DNA of 64,000 nt from Meiothermus sp. (GTDB lineage Bacteria; Deinococcota; Deinococci; Deinococcales; Thermaceae). The stretch is taken from positions 1,466,041 through 1,530,040 of the forward strand of contig NZ_BPIK01000001.1 in the NCBI RefSeq assembly GCF_026004075.1. Reading direction: 5' to 3'. Of the stretch, positions 51,914 through 61,019 are shown in pieces; within the stretch, counting starts at the first letter, position 1, and every line of letters starts with the position of its first letter. The notes under the pieces were generated by a model. The model saw only the letters and a list, made by a program, of their open reading frames with translations, ran no database searches and was not told the origin of the DNA. Both the position numbers and the translations under genes were made by a program.

Positions 51914-52062
51914 GCTGCCAACCATATGCGAAAGGCGTGAAGTGCGTGTGAGAGGCGCTGTAAATCCTTTCGCGCTAACGGAGAATCCAAACGGGTAGAG
52001 GCCTCTGAGATTAATAACACGGCTTCTGTGATTACCCTGCACTTCCAGCTTCTGATGTGGAC

Positions 52063-55000
52063 TCAATAGCGGAAGGTAAAGCCAATTCCAAACCGTATGC
52101 CGTCGCTACGGAACCCATCGCCCACACCCGTAGCCAGCTCAAGGGTCAGATCGGCCCCAATGGGACGAATTGTCCAGCCAAAAGAAATCTCTGGCCTTGG
52201 CTGCGGAAAGACCTCCGTGCTAAAGCGCAAGCGATAGTCCCCCTGCAAGTATTCAGCAAAAACCGTTTGGTAGCCGCGCAGGTCAACAGAATACGCAAAG
52301 AACAGCTCGGGCGAGAGGTAGCGGCCTATTGTAAAGCGGGTTTCCTCAATAGTGCCGCCATTTAGGGCAGGGATTTCCACGCGCACCTGATCGAGTCCCA
52401 AAACCTTGGCCAGTTCGCGCTCGAGCTGCCCGACAATAAAGTTCTGTATCGCCGCCTGTAACCCGGTTTGGGCAATATCAGCAGGCAGGGCCGACAGATC
52501 GGAACGACCGAGCAGCAGCAAGGCGTAAATTTCGGCTTCGGTGTAGGGCTGGCCGTCGGATTTGCGGGCTATTTCGTTGTTGTAGATGGCTTCAAAGGTC
52601 GGGGTCAGATTAACCTTAATCCGCCCGTTTTGCCGCAGAAATTCCCCTTTGAGGGTAAGGTAAATCTGAATTCGCCGGTTATCCTGGCCTCGATCCTGCA
52701 CCTGGGTATCGGCCACAATCTGCAGTTCGGGCAAAATTCCAGCCGCCGGGCTGAACCTCGCATAGCTGCGCTGGTCGGAACCACGATCTCGAATGGTAAA
52801 GTCGCGATCCCACAGCCTGAAGCTACCGCGCAAGGGCACCACTTCCCCAGAAAGAAAGGGGTTGGAAAAGTCGCCGTTGAGGAAAATCTCGCCTGCAAGC
52901 TCGCCCTGGGCCAGCGATTCCTGGATGATGGTGCCCCGGTCGGCCTTGAGCTGGATATTGGCGAATTCCACAGGTACGACGTTGGCTGGGCGGGGGGCGC
53001 CGGGCTCGGGGGGCGTACTAATGGTCAGTTCGCGCTGCCCCTCGGGGAAGCCCAGGCGAGCCCGTATCACATCGGCTGCACCCTGAACAATGTAGGCTCC
53101 CCGCTGGTAGCGCAAAATAAGGTTGGCCTCGAGCAGGCCCTCGAGCAAATAGTACTGGGGATAACTGACCGGCACCTGACCTTGAAGGGTCAGGATGAGC
53201 TGAGGAAAGAGCGTGCCATACAGGCGTGCATCTTGCTTTTGCAGCTTGGCATCTACGGTGTAGGCCGGGTAGTTGAAGCTGAGGTCAAAGGGTTCATTAG
53301 GGCTCAGGAGGGGCAGATTGGCCGAGCCCGTGGCCCGCACGGTGAAGTTGCTGAGATCGCCTTCGCCAGAAAGCTGGGCCTCGGCGGGGTAGGGTGCAGT
53401 CAGTTTGATGCGCCCTTCAGCACTGGCCGTGTTACCCACCCGCAACACCGCCCGGGGGGTTTCGGCCCGTACCGGGCCTAGCTTGAAGTTAAAGTTCTCC
53501 AGTGTGAGGTCGAATGACGCCCCGTTGGAGGTCAGGCGGAGCGTGCCCCCCCCCTCGGGGGCCAGAGGCTTGAGGTTCGGTATAACCTGCAGCACCGGGG
53601 TAAAACTGGTGTTCTCCAAACTGAGGCGAAGGTTGCTACCCCGCCGGCCATAGTATCCCGAGCCTGTCCAGGTGCCCTTGCCCGACAGTCCGAGTTGGTC
53701 AATATACAGCCGTTCTTGTTCAAAGCGCAGTGCAGCCGTGCCGACCAGGGTATCACCCCCCCCTTGGAAGCGTAGATACTCCCCTACCCAAAGACCCCTG
53801 GAGGCCCAGGGGTTGCGGATGTTGTAGCTAAAAGTGGCCTGGCCTGTCCAAAAGGCCTGACCGGCCAGGTCACCAGCCCAGGTAGAAAAAAGCCAGTGCA
53901 AAGGGAAAGAAGCCGCCACTGCTTCTCCTGTTAGGATGCCGTTTTCCAGGCGAACTTTAGCCGTAGTACGGTTGGAACCCAGGTTACCCTCTCCCAGTCT
54001 CCCTAGCGGGCTGGTTCTCTCAAAGTTGATCTCGGCCCATAGAACACCATCGCCATAAGTACCTCTGGCTTGTGTGGCCAATGCCAGATCGTCGCCCTTG
54101 ACTCTAAAGCCTGGGCTGCTGAAGTTGAACTCGAGCTGCCCCTGGTTGTACAGCACCAACCCACTGGCTCGCCCGGTCAGGAAGGGCAGGCGGCTAGTGA
54201 TTTGTGGAACCTCTTCGATAGCCAAGTCTTTAAAACCCGCGCGGGCTCGCAGTCCTTCCCGGTTCAGTACCCCCTGCACCTCGAGATTCCCTACATCACC
54301 GCTTAGGAGACCCGAGGCACTCAGCTCTTCCTTCCCTTCCACCAAAAGCCTAAGACGACTCGCAAGCGGCTCGAGCGGCACATCGATTTGCAAACGCCCC
54401 TGCCAGTTACCGGGCCCTGGGTATTTGAGTTGCCCTTCAATCCAGGAGCCCTTTGCAGTAATGGTAGCCTCGAGCAAGCGCCCCTCAGCCTCAATCTGCT
54501 GTTTTTGTTCGGGATCGCGGTACAGCAGCTTCCAGCCTCCATCGAGGCCAATCTGCCCGGTTAGAGCACCACTTTTCCAGGGAAGCCACTCAGTAGCAGG
54601 GTGCACCACACGGAGGTTGGCCTGCTGCCCGACCCCCTCGAGGCTCAAGGCCAGTCCGTAGGCCGTTAAGTTGAGTTCTCCCGCAAGCTGTCCCTGCTTG
54701 AAGCTCAGCTCACCCGATCCCAGTTCGGGGGCTAAGAGACGCACAGCAAGGGTAGCCAGGTTCAGGCCGGCCACCAGGCGCCCCCCGGCGAGGGGATAGA
54801 CCGCCTCGAGCTCGGGCCCCCGGCCCCGCACCTCGAGGTTGCGCACATCCAGCTCACCCGAGGCGCTGCGCTCGGAGAGATTAATCATCAGGCTGCTGGC
54901 CCGGCGGGTGCTGGCTGGGGTGGGGCTATCCAGGCTTTCGCGGTTGGGGGCCACCTGCAACATGGGGTAGCGCAGGCGCAAGGCCAAGCCCAGGATGTCG

Positions 55001-58000
55001 CCCTCCACCACGGGAATCCCCTTGCCGGAAAGCTCGAGACTCCCCTCGCGAAACTTCAGGTGCCCCGACCAGGCCTCCTGGTAGTTAAGAGACCCCTCCA
55101 GATCGCCCTGCAGGCTCGCTTGCAGGCGGCTTTGCTGCCAGGTAGCCTGTAAAGCCCCTTTGCGGCCAAATCCAGTCCAGTCCAGGGTGCTTTCCATAGC
55201 ATTCCACGGCCCGGCAATGCGCCCGCTCAGGCGCAGGCCGCTCAGGTTGTAGTCCTGCAAACGGGCCTCGAGCCGCTCGGGGGTGAGGGTGGCTTCCAGC
55301 CCCGGTGCGCGGAGGCGCAGGCGGGCATCCTGCCCCTCGAGACCGGCGGTTTGACCGGCGATCTGGTAGCGACCCACCACCCACTGTCCCGGGTATACGC
55401 CCCGGGCCTCGAGGGTGCCCAGGCCGCGCGGCAGGGCCCCCACATACGACCAGTTAAGCTGCAAAGGGCTCAGCCGCAAGCGCCCGGTGAGGGGAGCCAG
55501 CTCGTCCAGGCCGCGCAGGTCTATCTCGTTGCCCTGGGCCAGAAGCTGCACCGCTCCCCATTCCGGCACCTGCACCTGTCCGTTGCCCCGCAAGGCTAGC
55601 GGGGCAACGTCGAGCTCAAAGCGCCCCTCCAGGCTTGCTGGGGTGTTCTGGGCCGGATAGGGGCCTTTGAGGCTGGCCTCGAGCACCCAGCGGGTGGGCT
55701 GGCCCCAGCCCTCGCGCAGCCGCCCCCTCAGGCTTCCCTGCCAGCCTTCGCGGCCCTCGAGCGCCACCCGGCCCTCGTCCAGGTGGGCCTGCCCCACCAG
55801 CCGCCCGCCGGGTAAGGGCAGGTCGAGGCGCAACAACCCGCTGGGTGCATTCCCCGCCCAGCGGGCCGTGCCGGTGGCGTAAGGGCCATCGAGTTGCAAC
55901 TGCACCTGCCGGTCGTAGCGCAGGTCAAAACGCTGCTGTTCGTAGCGGCCCCGAAGCTGTACCTGTAGCCCGGCCGGGAAGGCTGTTCCGCTGGCCTCGA
56001 GGTTGGGGCCGCTCAGGGTGAGGGGCAGGCGCAGGCTCTCCCAGGGCCCCTGGCCCTGGGCCTGGAGACGGATGGGCAGGCCCAGGAAGGGCTCGAGGTC
56101 GCTGTCCATGCGGAGCTGGAGGATGCCCCGCGCCAGACGGGCCGAGAGCCCCGCCCCCTCGGCCTGGGCCCAGAGCGCCGCTGGCAGGCCTTTGGACGGC
56201 GCTGCCGCATCGGAGGATGAAGCCCAGGGAGCGCCCACCCCGTAGCCAAAGCGCAACGCCACCTCGGCCCCGCGCCCTGCCAGGCTGCCCTCGCCCTGCA
56301 AGACCGGGGCCCACAGGGTGCCGCTCAGGGCCCCACGGGCCTTGAGGGTGTTCGCGGCCAGAGTGCGGGTATAGCCGACCTGGCCACTTAGTTCGCCTTG
56401 GCGGTTGGTACGGGCTTCCAGGTAGGCCTCGTAGGCTGTTCCACGGGCCACCAGACTGGCCCCCTCGCCCCGCAGTTCCAGGGCGATCTGCTCGCCACGA
56501 GCCTGCATCTGCCCTGAGAATTCTTCGCCGGTGAGGGCCATGCTGCCCGAGAGCGCGAACAGGCGTCCCCCTATCTCAAGGTTCCCCTGCCCTGCCAGGC
56601 GCACCTGCTCGGGGTTGGCCGCCTGGCCCTGGGCTTCGAGCCGCATGGGAGCCGCCCAGGCCAGCGTCCAGCGGGCCCCTTCGCCGCCGAGCCGCAGCGC
56701 GCCGCTTTGCCGCAGGTACTGCAGGCTGGAGAGCCGCCCAGTAGCCTGATAGCGGCTCCCCACGCTCGAGAGCTCCAGGCTGGCCTGGGCATAGGGGCTT
56801 TCGAGCTGCAATTGCGCCAGCCCCTGGTTTTGCTGGAGGGCGTAGCTGCCCTGGGCCTGTAGCCGGAAGGCCAGGGCCTGGGCCTCCAGGGTGAACGCCG
56901 GACGCAGGCGCGGCCCGGTAATCTGGGCCTCCGCCTCGAGCCCTTCCACCCGGTAGGCCAGCCGGCCATTGAGCTGTTCGCCCAGCTCGAGCCGGCCCTC
57001 GAGGTTACCGAGCCCGATGACCTGGGGATGCTGGCCGGGCTCGAGCTCCACCAGAGCCCCCACCCGATAGGCCGGGAGGAAAGCCGAAAGGGAGCGGTCT
57101 TTGTAATCGAGTGCCACCTGCTGGCCGTATACCTGCAACACCCCTTCCAGCTCGCCTTCAGGTGCAGGGATGGCCCCACCACTCCGGGATAAAACCTCCG
57201 CCAGGTCGAGGCGGCCCCGTAGCCGACCCTGCACCTCGGCGTTCCACAGGCGGGCCAGGGGGGCGGTCTCGAGGTCGAAGACCGCCTGCTTTTGGGCGAG
57301 CTGCACCCGACCTTCCGGCAGCTCGAGGGTGGCCTGCAACTTCTCCAGGTCGGCGCCTTCGGCCTGTACGGTAGCGCTTACGGGCAGACCCGCGTAGGTG
57401 GTGCGCAGGCTACCCTGTACTGCCAGGCTTTCCCCCTCTACGCTGCCCTGCAAAACACCCTTGCGCTCCAGTAGTTGGTACAGCCAGTTCACCCGGCCCA
57501 CGTAGGAAAGGCCCTTGCCCTCGAGCTCCAGCGGCCCTTCCAGCTTCCAGGTTTGGGCCAGCACGTCCGCGCTCAGGCGCCAGTTCTGCGGCTCCAGGTA
57601 GGGCAGGTTGTAGCGCCCCTGCCCTTGGGCCTCCAGGTTATTCCAGGGCCCCGAGACCGCCACCGTGCCGCTCACATAGGGCAGGCGCAGGCTCCCGCGC
57701 AAGGCAATGGCCTCGGTGCCAACCATGCCACGCACCGTACCGTAGGGGCTCTGGGCCTCGAGGTTGGCCGGCCCCAGCAGGCTCGAGCCGCTTAGCTGGG
57801 CCTGCCCGTAGGGGGTGCTCAGGCTCAGGCGGCCCCCGCGCTCCGACCAGTTGCCCTTGAGGGTTCCGGGCAGCCCCCAGCGGCTCAGGTCGTAGTCGCT
57901 GGCGATGGCCCGCAGGCGCAGCCCTTCCAGCGGTTTTCCGGCCACCCACCGATAATCTCCGGCAAAGGTAAGGCGGCTGTTCTGCAAGCGCCCGGCGTAG

Positions 58001-60459
58001 CTCAGGCTGGTGCTGCGACCCCTGAACTCCAGCGCCCCCTCCAGCCTGGGCACCTGTAAGCGCCCCTGGTAGGCCAGGCCAAAGAGGTCGGCCTGCCCCT
58101 GTAGCTGGCCTGCAAACCCGGCATAGTTCAGGCTGCCCCGCACCGCCAGGTTGCGCCAGGATCCCGCCCCGTTCAAGGTTCCAAAGGGGGTGCGCAGCAG
58201 CAGGCTGCCGCGCTCGAGGTTGCCCCGGGCCTCCAGGCTGCTGGCCTCGCGGTTGACCAAAAGCGGCAAGGTGCCCTCGAAGGGAAAACCCGCCCGCAGC
58301 GCCACCCGCCCCCCCGGCCAGCGCACCTCGGTGCGGCTCACCTCGAGGGGCACCGCAGGCACCTCCACCAACCCCGATACGGGCAGGGTCAGGCGGCCCC
58401 TGAGCGCAGTGGTGGGCCAGATGGGGCCAGCGAGCTGGGCATAGCCATCGGCAATGGCCCACAGCACCGAACCGCGCCCCTCCAGCCGCCCGCTCAACCA
58501 GGGGCTGTCGAAGCGCACCTGGCCTTTGTAAAGCGAGCCCTGCAAACCCAGGTCGGCCTCGAGGCGGATCTGCGGGCCGAGCTCGAGCGGCCCCCGCAGG
58601 CGCAGCCCTTCAGGGCCGTTGGCGGTGATGCGAAGGGTATCGAGCTGGGCCTGGAGCCCCGTGCTATCGGCGGTTCCGCTCAGGGGCAGCACCCGCAAGG
58701 GGGTGCGCACCTCCCCCCGGTAGCGGGTGGCCAGATCGAAGAGTTCGCCCTCTAAGCCCAGCCGCTCCCCCTGCAGGTTCCAGTTACCCGAGAGCCTGCC
58801 CTGGGCGTAGCGCACCTCGCCGGAGAGCTTCAGGGCCTCCAGAACCTGTAAAGGCAGGTCGCGCACCCCCAGGGTAAACACCCCGCCACGGTACAGCCCG
58901 CTGGCCCAGCGGTTGGATAGCCGCCAGGTTTGTCCGTCCTGCTGCACCGAAATGGGAAAGCGGGTGTAGGGTGAGTCGTAGTTCAGGTTTGCGCTAAAGC
59001 GCCCGGCCTTGAGGGCGGCCTGGCCCGTGAGCTGGCCCACCAGAAGCTCGAGGCCCGAAAGCTGCATCTGCAGGTTGTCCCAGGTACCGCCAAAGCTCAC
59101 CGGCCCCAGCCGGCCCTCTACACTCGCTCCTTGTCCCTGCAAGCTGCCCGAGAGGCCAAAGGGTTTGGCGGTGGGGAGGCCCACGTTCTCCGACTGCACG
59201 CGCAGGTTCCAGCGCGGCCCGCGGCTCTCAAAGCGCAGCCCGGCCTCTCCCAGCAAAGGACGCGGCCAGACCAGGGTGCCCTCGGCCTGGGTATTGGGGC
59301 CCTTGCCGGTCAGGCGCAGGTTGCTCTGGAAGGAGTCGCGCAGCCGGACGGTGTACTCGTCGGTGTTGCGCAGGGCCACCGTGGCCTGAAAGGTGCGGTC
59401 GAACAAGGCCCCATCCACCACCGTGTCGAGCCGAAACTTTTTATCGAAGGCCAGCGTGCCCTCGTAGGTCAGGGGTTCGCCCAGCAGGCGGCCTTCGCCG
59501 CTGTAGCGTCCGTCTATCACGATGTTCTGCCAGCCCCGGCCCAAAAGCACCAGAGGCCCGCCCCCGCTCACCGGCAGCCGCAGGCCGAAGTGTGCGGCCA
59601 GGGCGGGTAGGGTGGGGTTGCCCTCGACCCGGAAGCGGTACTCCTGGCCCGGCAGATCCACCGTGGCCGAGCCCTTGAGGGGGCCGTCCAGGCCGCGTCC
59701 GACCAGGTTGGCGGTCACGGTCTGCCCATCGAAGTCCACCGCCCCGAAGATCTCGGTCAGGGTAAAGCCCACAATTTTGACGGCGGCGTTTTTGATCTGG
59801 TTCTTGCCCAGGATGCCGTTCTTGACCCTGGGGCCAATGGTCCAGGTGCCCTCGAGCTCCCCCGCCTCGAAGCCATCGAACCAGTAGCGGGCCGCCCGCA
59901 GCTCGCCCCTGGCCTCGATCTGCCAGGCCTCAAACTCGCGCCCGGTGCGGCGAACCGTGCCCCAGAGCTTCCCATCGGGCAGCGCCACCGCCACCTGATA
60001 GGGGCCGCTGCCGCGGATGGTGGCCCGCAGGGTAGGCAAAAAAAACTTCTGGCTTTGCTCGATCTGCACGCTCACGCGGTTCAGCACCAGCTCATCTACC
60101 CGCAACTGAAAGGGCGCAGGGGCCCCTGGCTGGTGCTGCTCGGGGATGAGGGTGTCCCAGCGCAGGAACACCTCGCCCTCCTCGGCCAGGATGCGCAGGG
60201 GCAGTTCGCGCCGTTGCAGGCTCAGCAGGTTGTACCCGATGCGTAGCCGCTGGGCCTCGAGCCGGAGCCCGTTGCCTTCCAGCTCCACCCCCCGCAGCTC
60301 GAGCCCCCCCAGCAGGTATCCCCCCACCGCCTGCCACCGACCGGTGAAATTGGCCGCTTTAAGGCCTTCCTGCAGGGCGTAGCTGATGAGCGGGGGAAAG
60401 GCCGGAAGCCCCACCAGAAGGAGGAGCAGAATTGCCGGAACCCAGCGCCAAAACCGCAC
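52063..60459 (-). CDS. tamB: Giant TamB-like protein
   Basis: 2798 residues, more than twice E. coli TamB (1259). A single N-terminal membrane anchor (RFWRWVPAILLLLLVGLPAF) precedes a very long beta-rich region of repeated short strands (LRL.A.G pattern), ending with the TamB/DUF490 C-terminal domain (about 2500-2798; LLLGRSDLSALPAD and FAEYLQGDYRLRF). TAGACT plus six bases precedes the GTG start (leaderless). TamB-type proteins form a hydrophobic groove bridging inner and outer membranes and are implicated in phospholipid transport and barrel assembly. No TamA-specific gene is seen; the neighbouring BamA is the likely partner. Confidence 0.92.
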   Translation of the reverse strand: MRFWRWVPAILLLLLVGLPAFPPLISYALQEGLKAANFTGRWQAVGGYLLGGLELRGVELEGNGLRLEAQRLRIGYNLLSLQRRELPLRILAEEGEVFLRWDTLIPEQHQPGAPAPFQLRVDELVLNRVSVQIEQSQKFFLPTLRATIRGSGPYQVAVALPDGKLWGTVRRTGREFEAWQIEARGELRAARYWFDGFEAGELEGTWTIGPRVKNGILGKNQIKNAAVKIVGFTLTEIFGAVDFDGQTVTANLVGRGLDGPLKGSATVDLPGQEYRFRVEGNPTLPALAAHFGLRLPVSGGGPLVLLGRGWQNIVIDGRYSGEGRLLGEPLTYEGTLAFDKKFRLDTVVDGALFDRTFQATVALRNTDEYTVRLRDSFQSNLRLTGKGPNTQAEGTLVWPRPLLGEAGLRFESRGPRWNLRVQSENVGLPTAKPFGLSGSLQGQGASVEGRLGPVSFGGTWDNLQMQLSGLELLVGQLTGQAALKAGRFSANLNYDSPYTRFPISVQQDGQTWRLSNRWASGLYRGGVFTLGVRDLPLQVLEALKLSGEVRYAQGRLSGNWNLQGERLGLEGELFDLATRYRGEVRTPLRVLPLSGTADSTGLQAQLDTLRITANGPEGLRLRGPLELGPQIRLEADLGLQGSLYKGQVRFDSPWLSGRLEGRGSVLWAIADGYAQLAGPIWPTTALRGRLTLPVSGLVEVPAVPLEVSRTEVRWPGGRVALRAGFPFEGTLPLLVNREASSLEARGNLERGSLLLRTPFGTLNGAGSWRNLAVRGSLNYAGFAGQLQGQADLFGLAYQGRLQVPRLEGALEFRGRSTSLSYAGRLQNSRLTFAGDYRWVAGKPLEGLRLRAIASDYDLSRWGLPGTLKGNWSERGGRLSLSTPYGQAQLSGSSLLGPANLEAQSPYGTVRGMVGTEAIALRGSLRLPYVSGTVAVSGPWNNLEAQGQGRYNLPYLEPQNWRLSADVLAQTWKLEGPLELEGKGLSYVGRVNWLYQLLERKGVLQGSVEGESLAVQGSLRTTYAGLPVSATVQAEGADLEKLQATLELPEGRVQLAQKQAVFDLETAPLARLWNAEVQGRLRGRLDLAEVLSRSGGAIPAPEGELEGVLQVYGQQVALDYKDRSLSAFLPAYRVGALVELEPGQHPQVIGLGNLEGRLELGEQLNGRLAYRVEGLEAEAQITGPRLRPAFTLEAQALAFRLQAQGSYALQQNQGLAQLQLESPYAQASLELSSVGSRYQATGRLSSLQYLRQSGALRLGGEGARWTLAWAAPMRLEAQGQAANPEQVRLAGQGNLEIGGRLFALSGSMALTGEEFSGQMQARGEQIALELRGEGASLVARGTAYEAYLEARTNRQGELSGQVGYTRTLAANTLKARGALSGTLWAPVLQGEGSLAGRGAEVALRFGYGVGAPWASSSDAAAPSKGLPAALWAQAEGAGLSARLARGILQLRMDSDLEPFLGLPIRLQAQGQGPWESLRLPLTLSGPNLEASGTAFPAGLQVQLRGRYEQQRFDLRYDRQVQLQLDGPYATGTARWAGNAPSGLLRLDLPLPGGRLVGQAHLDEGRVALEGREGWQGSLRGRLREGWGQPTRWVLEASLKGPYPAQNTPASLEGRFELDVAPLALRGNGQVQVPEWGAVQLLAQGNEIDLRGLDELAPLTGRLRLSPLQLNWSYVGALPRGLGTLEARGVYPGQWVVGRYQIAGQTAGLEGQDARLRLRAPGLEATLTPERLEARLQDYNLSGLRLSGRIAGPWNAMESTLDWTGFGRKGALQATWQQSRLQASLQGDLEGSLNYQEAWSGHLKFREGSLELSGKGIPVVEGDILGLALRLRYPMLQVAPNRESLDSPTPASTRRASSLMINLSERSASGELDVRNLEVRGRGPELEAVYPLAGGRLVAGLNLATLAVRLLAPELGSGELSFKQGQLAGELNLTAYGLALSLEGVGQQANLRVVHPATEWLPWKSGALTGQIGLDGGWKLLYRDPEQKQQIEAEGRLLEATITAKGSWIEGQLKYPGPGNWQGRLQIDVPLEPLASRLRLLVEGKEELSASGLLSGDVGNLEVQGVLNREGLRARAGFKDLAIEEVPQITSRLPFLTGRASGLVLYNQGQLEFNFSSPGFRVKGDDLALATQARGTYGDGVLWAEINFERTSPLGRLGEGNLGSNRTTAKVRLENGILTGEAVAASFPLHWLFSTWAGDLAGQAFWTGQATFSYNIRNPWASRGLWVGEYLRFQGGGDTLVGTAALRFEQERLYIDQLGLSGKGTWTGSGYYGRRGSNLRLSLENTSFTPVLQVIPNLKPLAPEGGGTLRLTSNGASFDLTLENFNFKLGPVRAETPRAVLRVGNTASAEGRIKLTAPYPAEAQLSGEGDLSNFTVRATGSANLPLLSPNEPFDLSFNYPAYTVDAKLQKQDARLYGTLFPQLILTLQGQVPVSYPQYYLLEGLLEANLILRYQRGAYIVQGAADVIRARLGFPEGQRELTISTPPEPGAPRPANVVPVEFANIQLKADRGTIIQESLAQGELAGEIFLNGDFSNPFLSGEVVPLRGSFRLWDRDFTIRDRGSDQRSYARFSPAAGILPELQIVADTQVQDRGQDNRRIQIYLTLKGEFLRQNGRIKVNLTPTFEAIYNNEIARKSDGQPYTEAEIYALLLLGRSDLSALPADIAQTGLQAAIQNFIVGQLERELAKVLGLDQVRVEIPALNGGTIEETRFTIGRYLSPELFFAYSVDLRGYQTVFAEYLQGDYRLRFSTEVFPQPRPEISFGWTIRPIGADLTLELATGVGDGFRSDGIRFGIGFTFRY

Positions 60460-60745
60460 CCATTTAGTCTAGCCCAGAACTCTGAGGGGAATCTAGGAAA
60501 AAAACCCATCCAGAGCCAATCAAATCTGACTTTTGCTCAAAGGAACTTGATCCGAGTCCAAAACCAGCCGACCCCGGTCTAGGTTTTGTATCAGCATTAC
60601 AAAACAGCTCCTGTGTGAAAGCGCGCCAGCGCCGACACTACTCTTTACACAGATGGTGCGCGAAACGCTTCACGCTGTCCAGACGGGCTCGACGACCTCT
60701 ATGGTATGACGGAGACCACTACCCAGAGTGTTGTAGATTGATGGC
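60460..60745. other. 286-bp intergenic region
   Basis: Divergent promoters for tamB and acyP lie at its ends. The centre has an imperfect inverted repeat: CTGTGTGAAAG with CTTTACACAG, around 60611-60651, with GC-rich loop. No ORF is credible. Confidence 0.5.
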
Positions 60746-61012
60746 GTGCTTCGAATTACGGTACTGGTCAGCGGGCGGGTGCAGGGTGTCGGCTACCGCT
60801 ACTTCACCCGTAAAAAAGCCCTCGAGCTAGGCCTTTCCGGCTATGCCGAGAACCTATCGGACGGTCGGGTGGAGGTGGTAGCCGAAGGTGAAAAAGCCGA
60901 TCTGGAGCTCCTGATTCATCACCTGCGCCAGGGGCCCAGGGGCGCTTCAGTCCTTCAGCTCGACGTACAGTGGAGCGAGGCTGCCGGCCTGAAGGGATTT
61001 CAAACTTTCTGA
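60746..61012 (+). CDS. acyP: Acylphosphatase
   Basis: 88 residues from a GTG preceded by TAGATT plus six bases (leaderless). Hydrolyses acyl phosphates. The phosphate-binding loop [11 protein letters not shown] has the catalytic arginine, and the Asn in [16 protein letters not shown] completes the active site. Convergent with hflX, whose stop is 8 bp away. Confidence 0.95.
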   Translation: MLRITVLVSGRVQGVGYRYFTRKKALELGLSGYAENLSDGRVEVVAEGEKADLELLIHHLRQGPRGASVLQLDVQWSEAAGLKGFQTF

Positions 61013-61019
61013 GGCAGCA

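Noticed and set aside
51914-52066. N-terminal extension of bamA to the tamB stop
   Set aside because: The signal peptide begins at 51913 and a -10 box sits directly before it.
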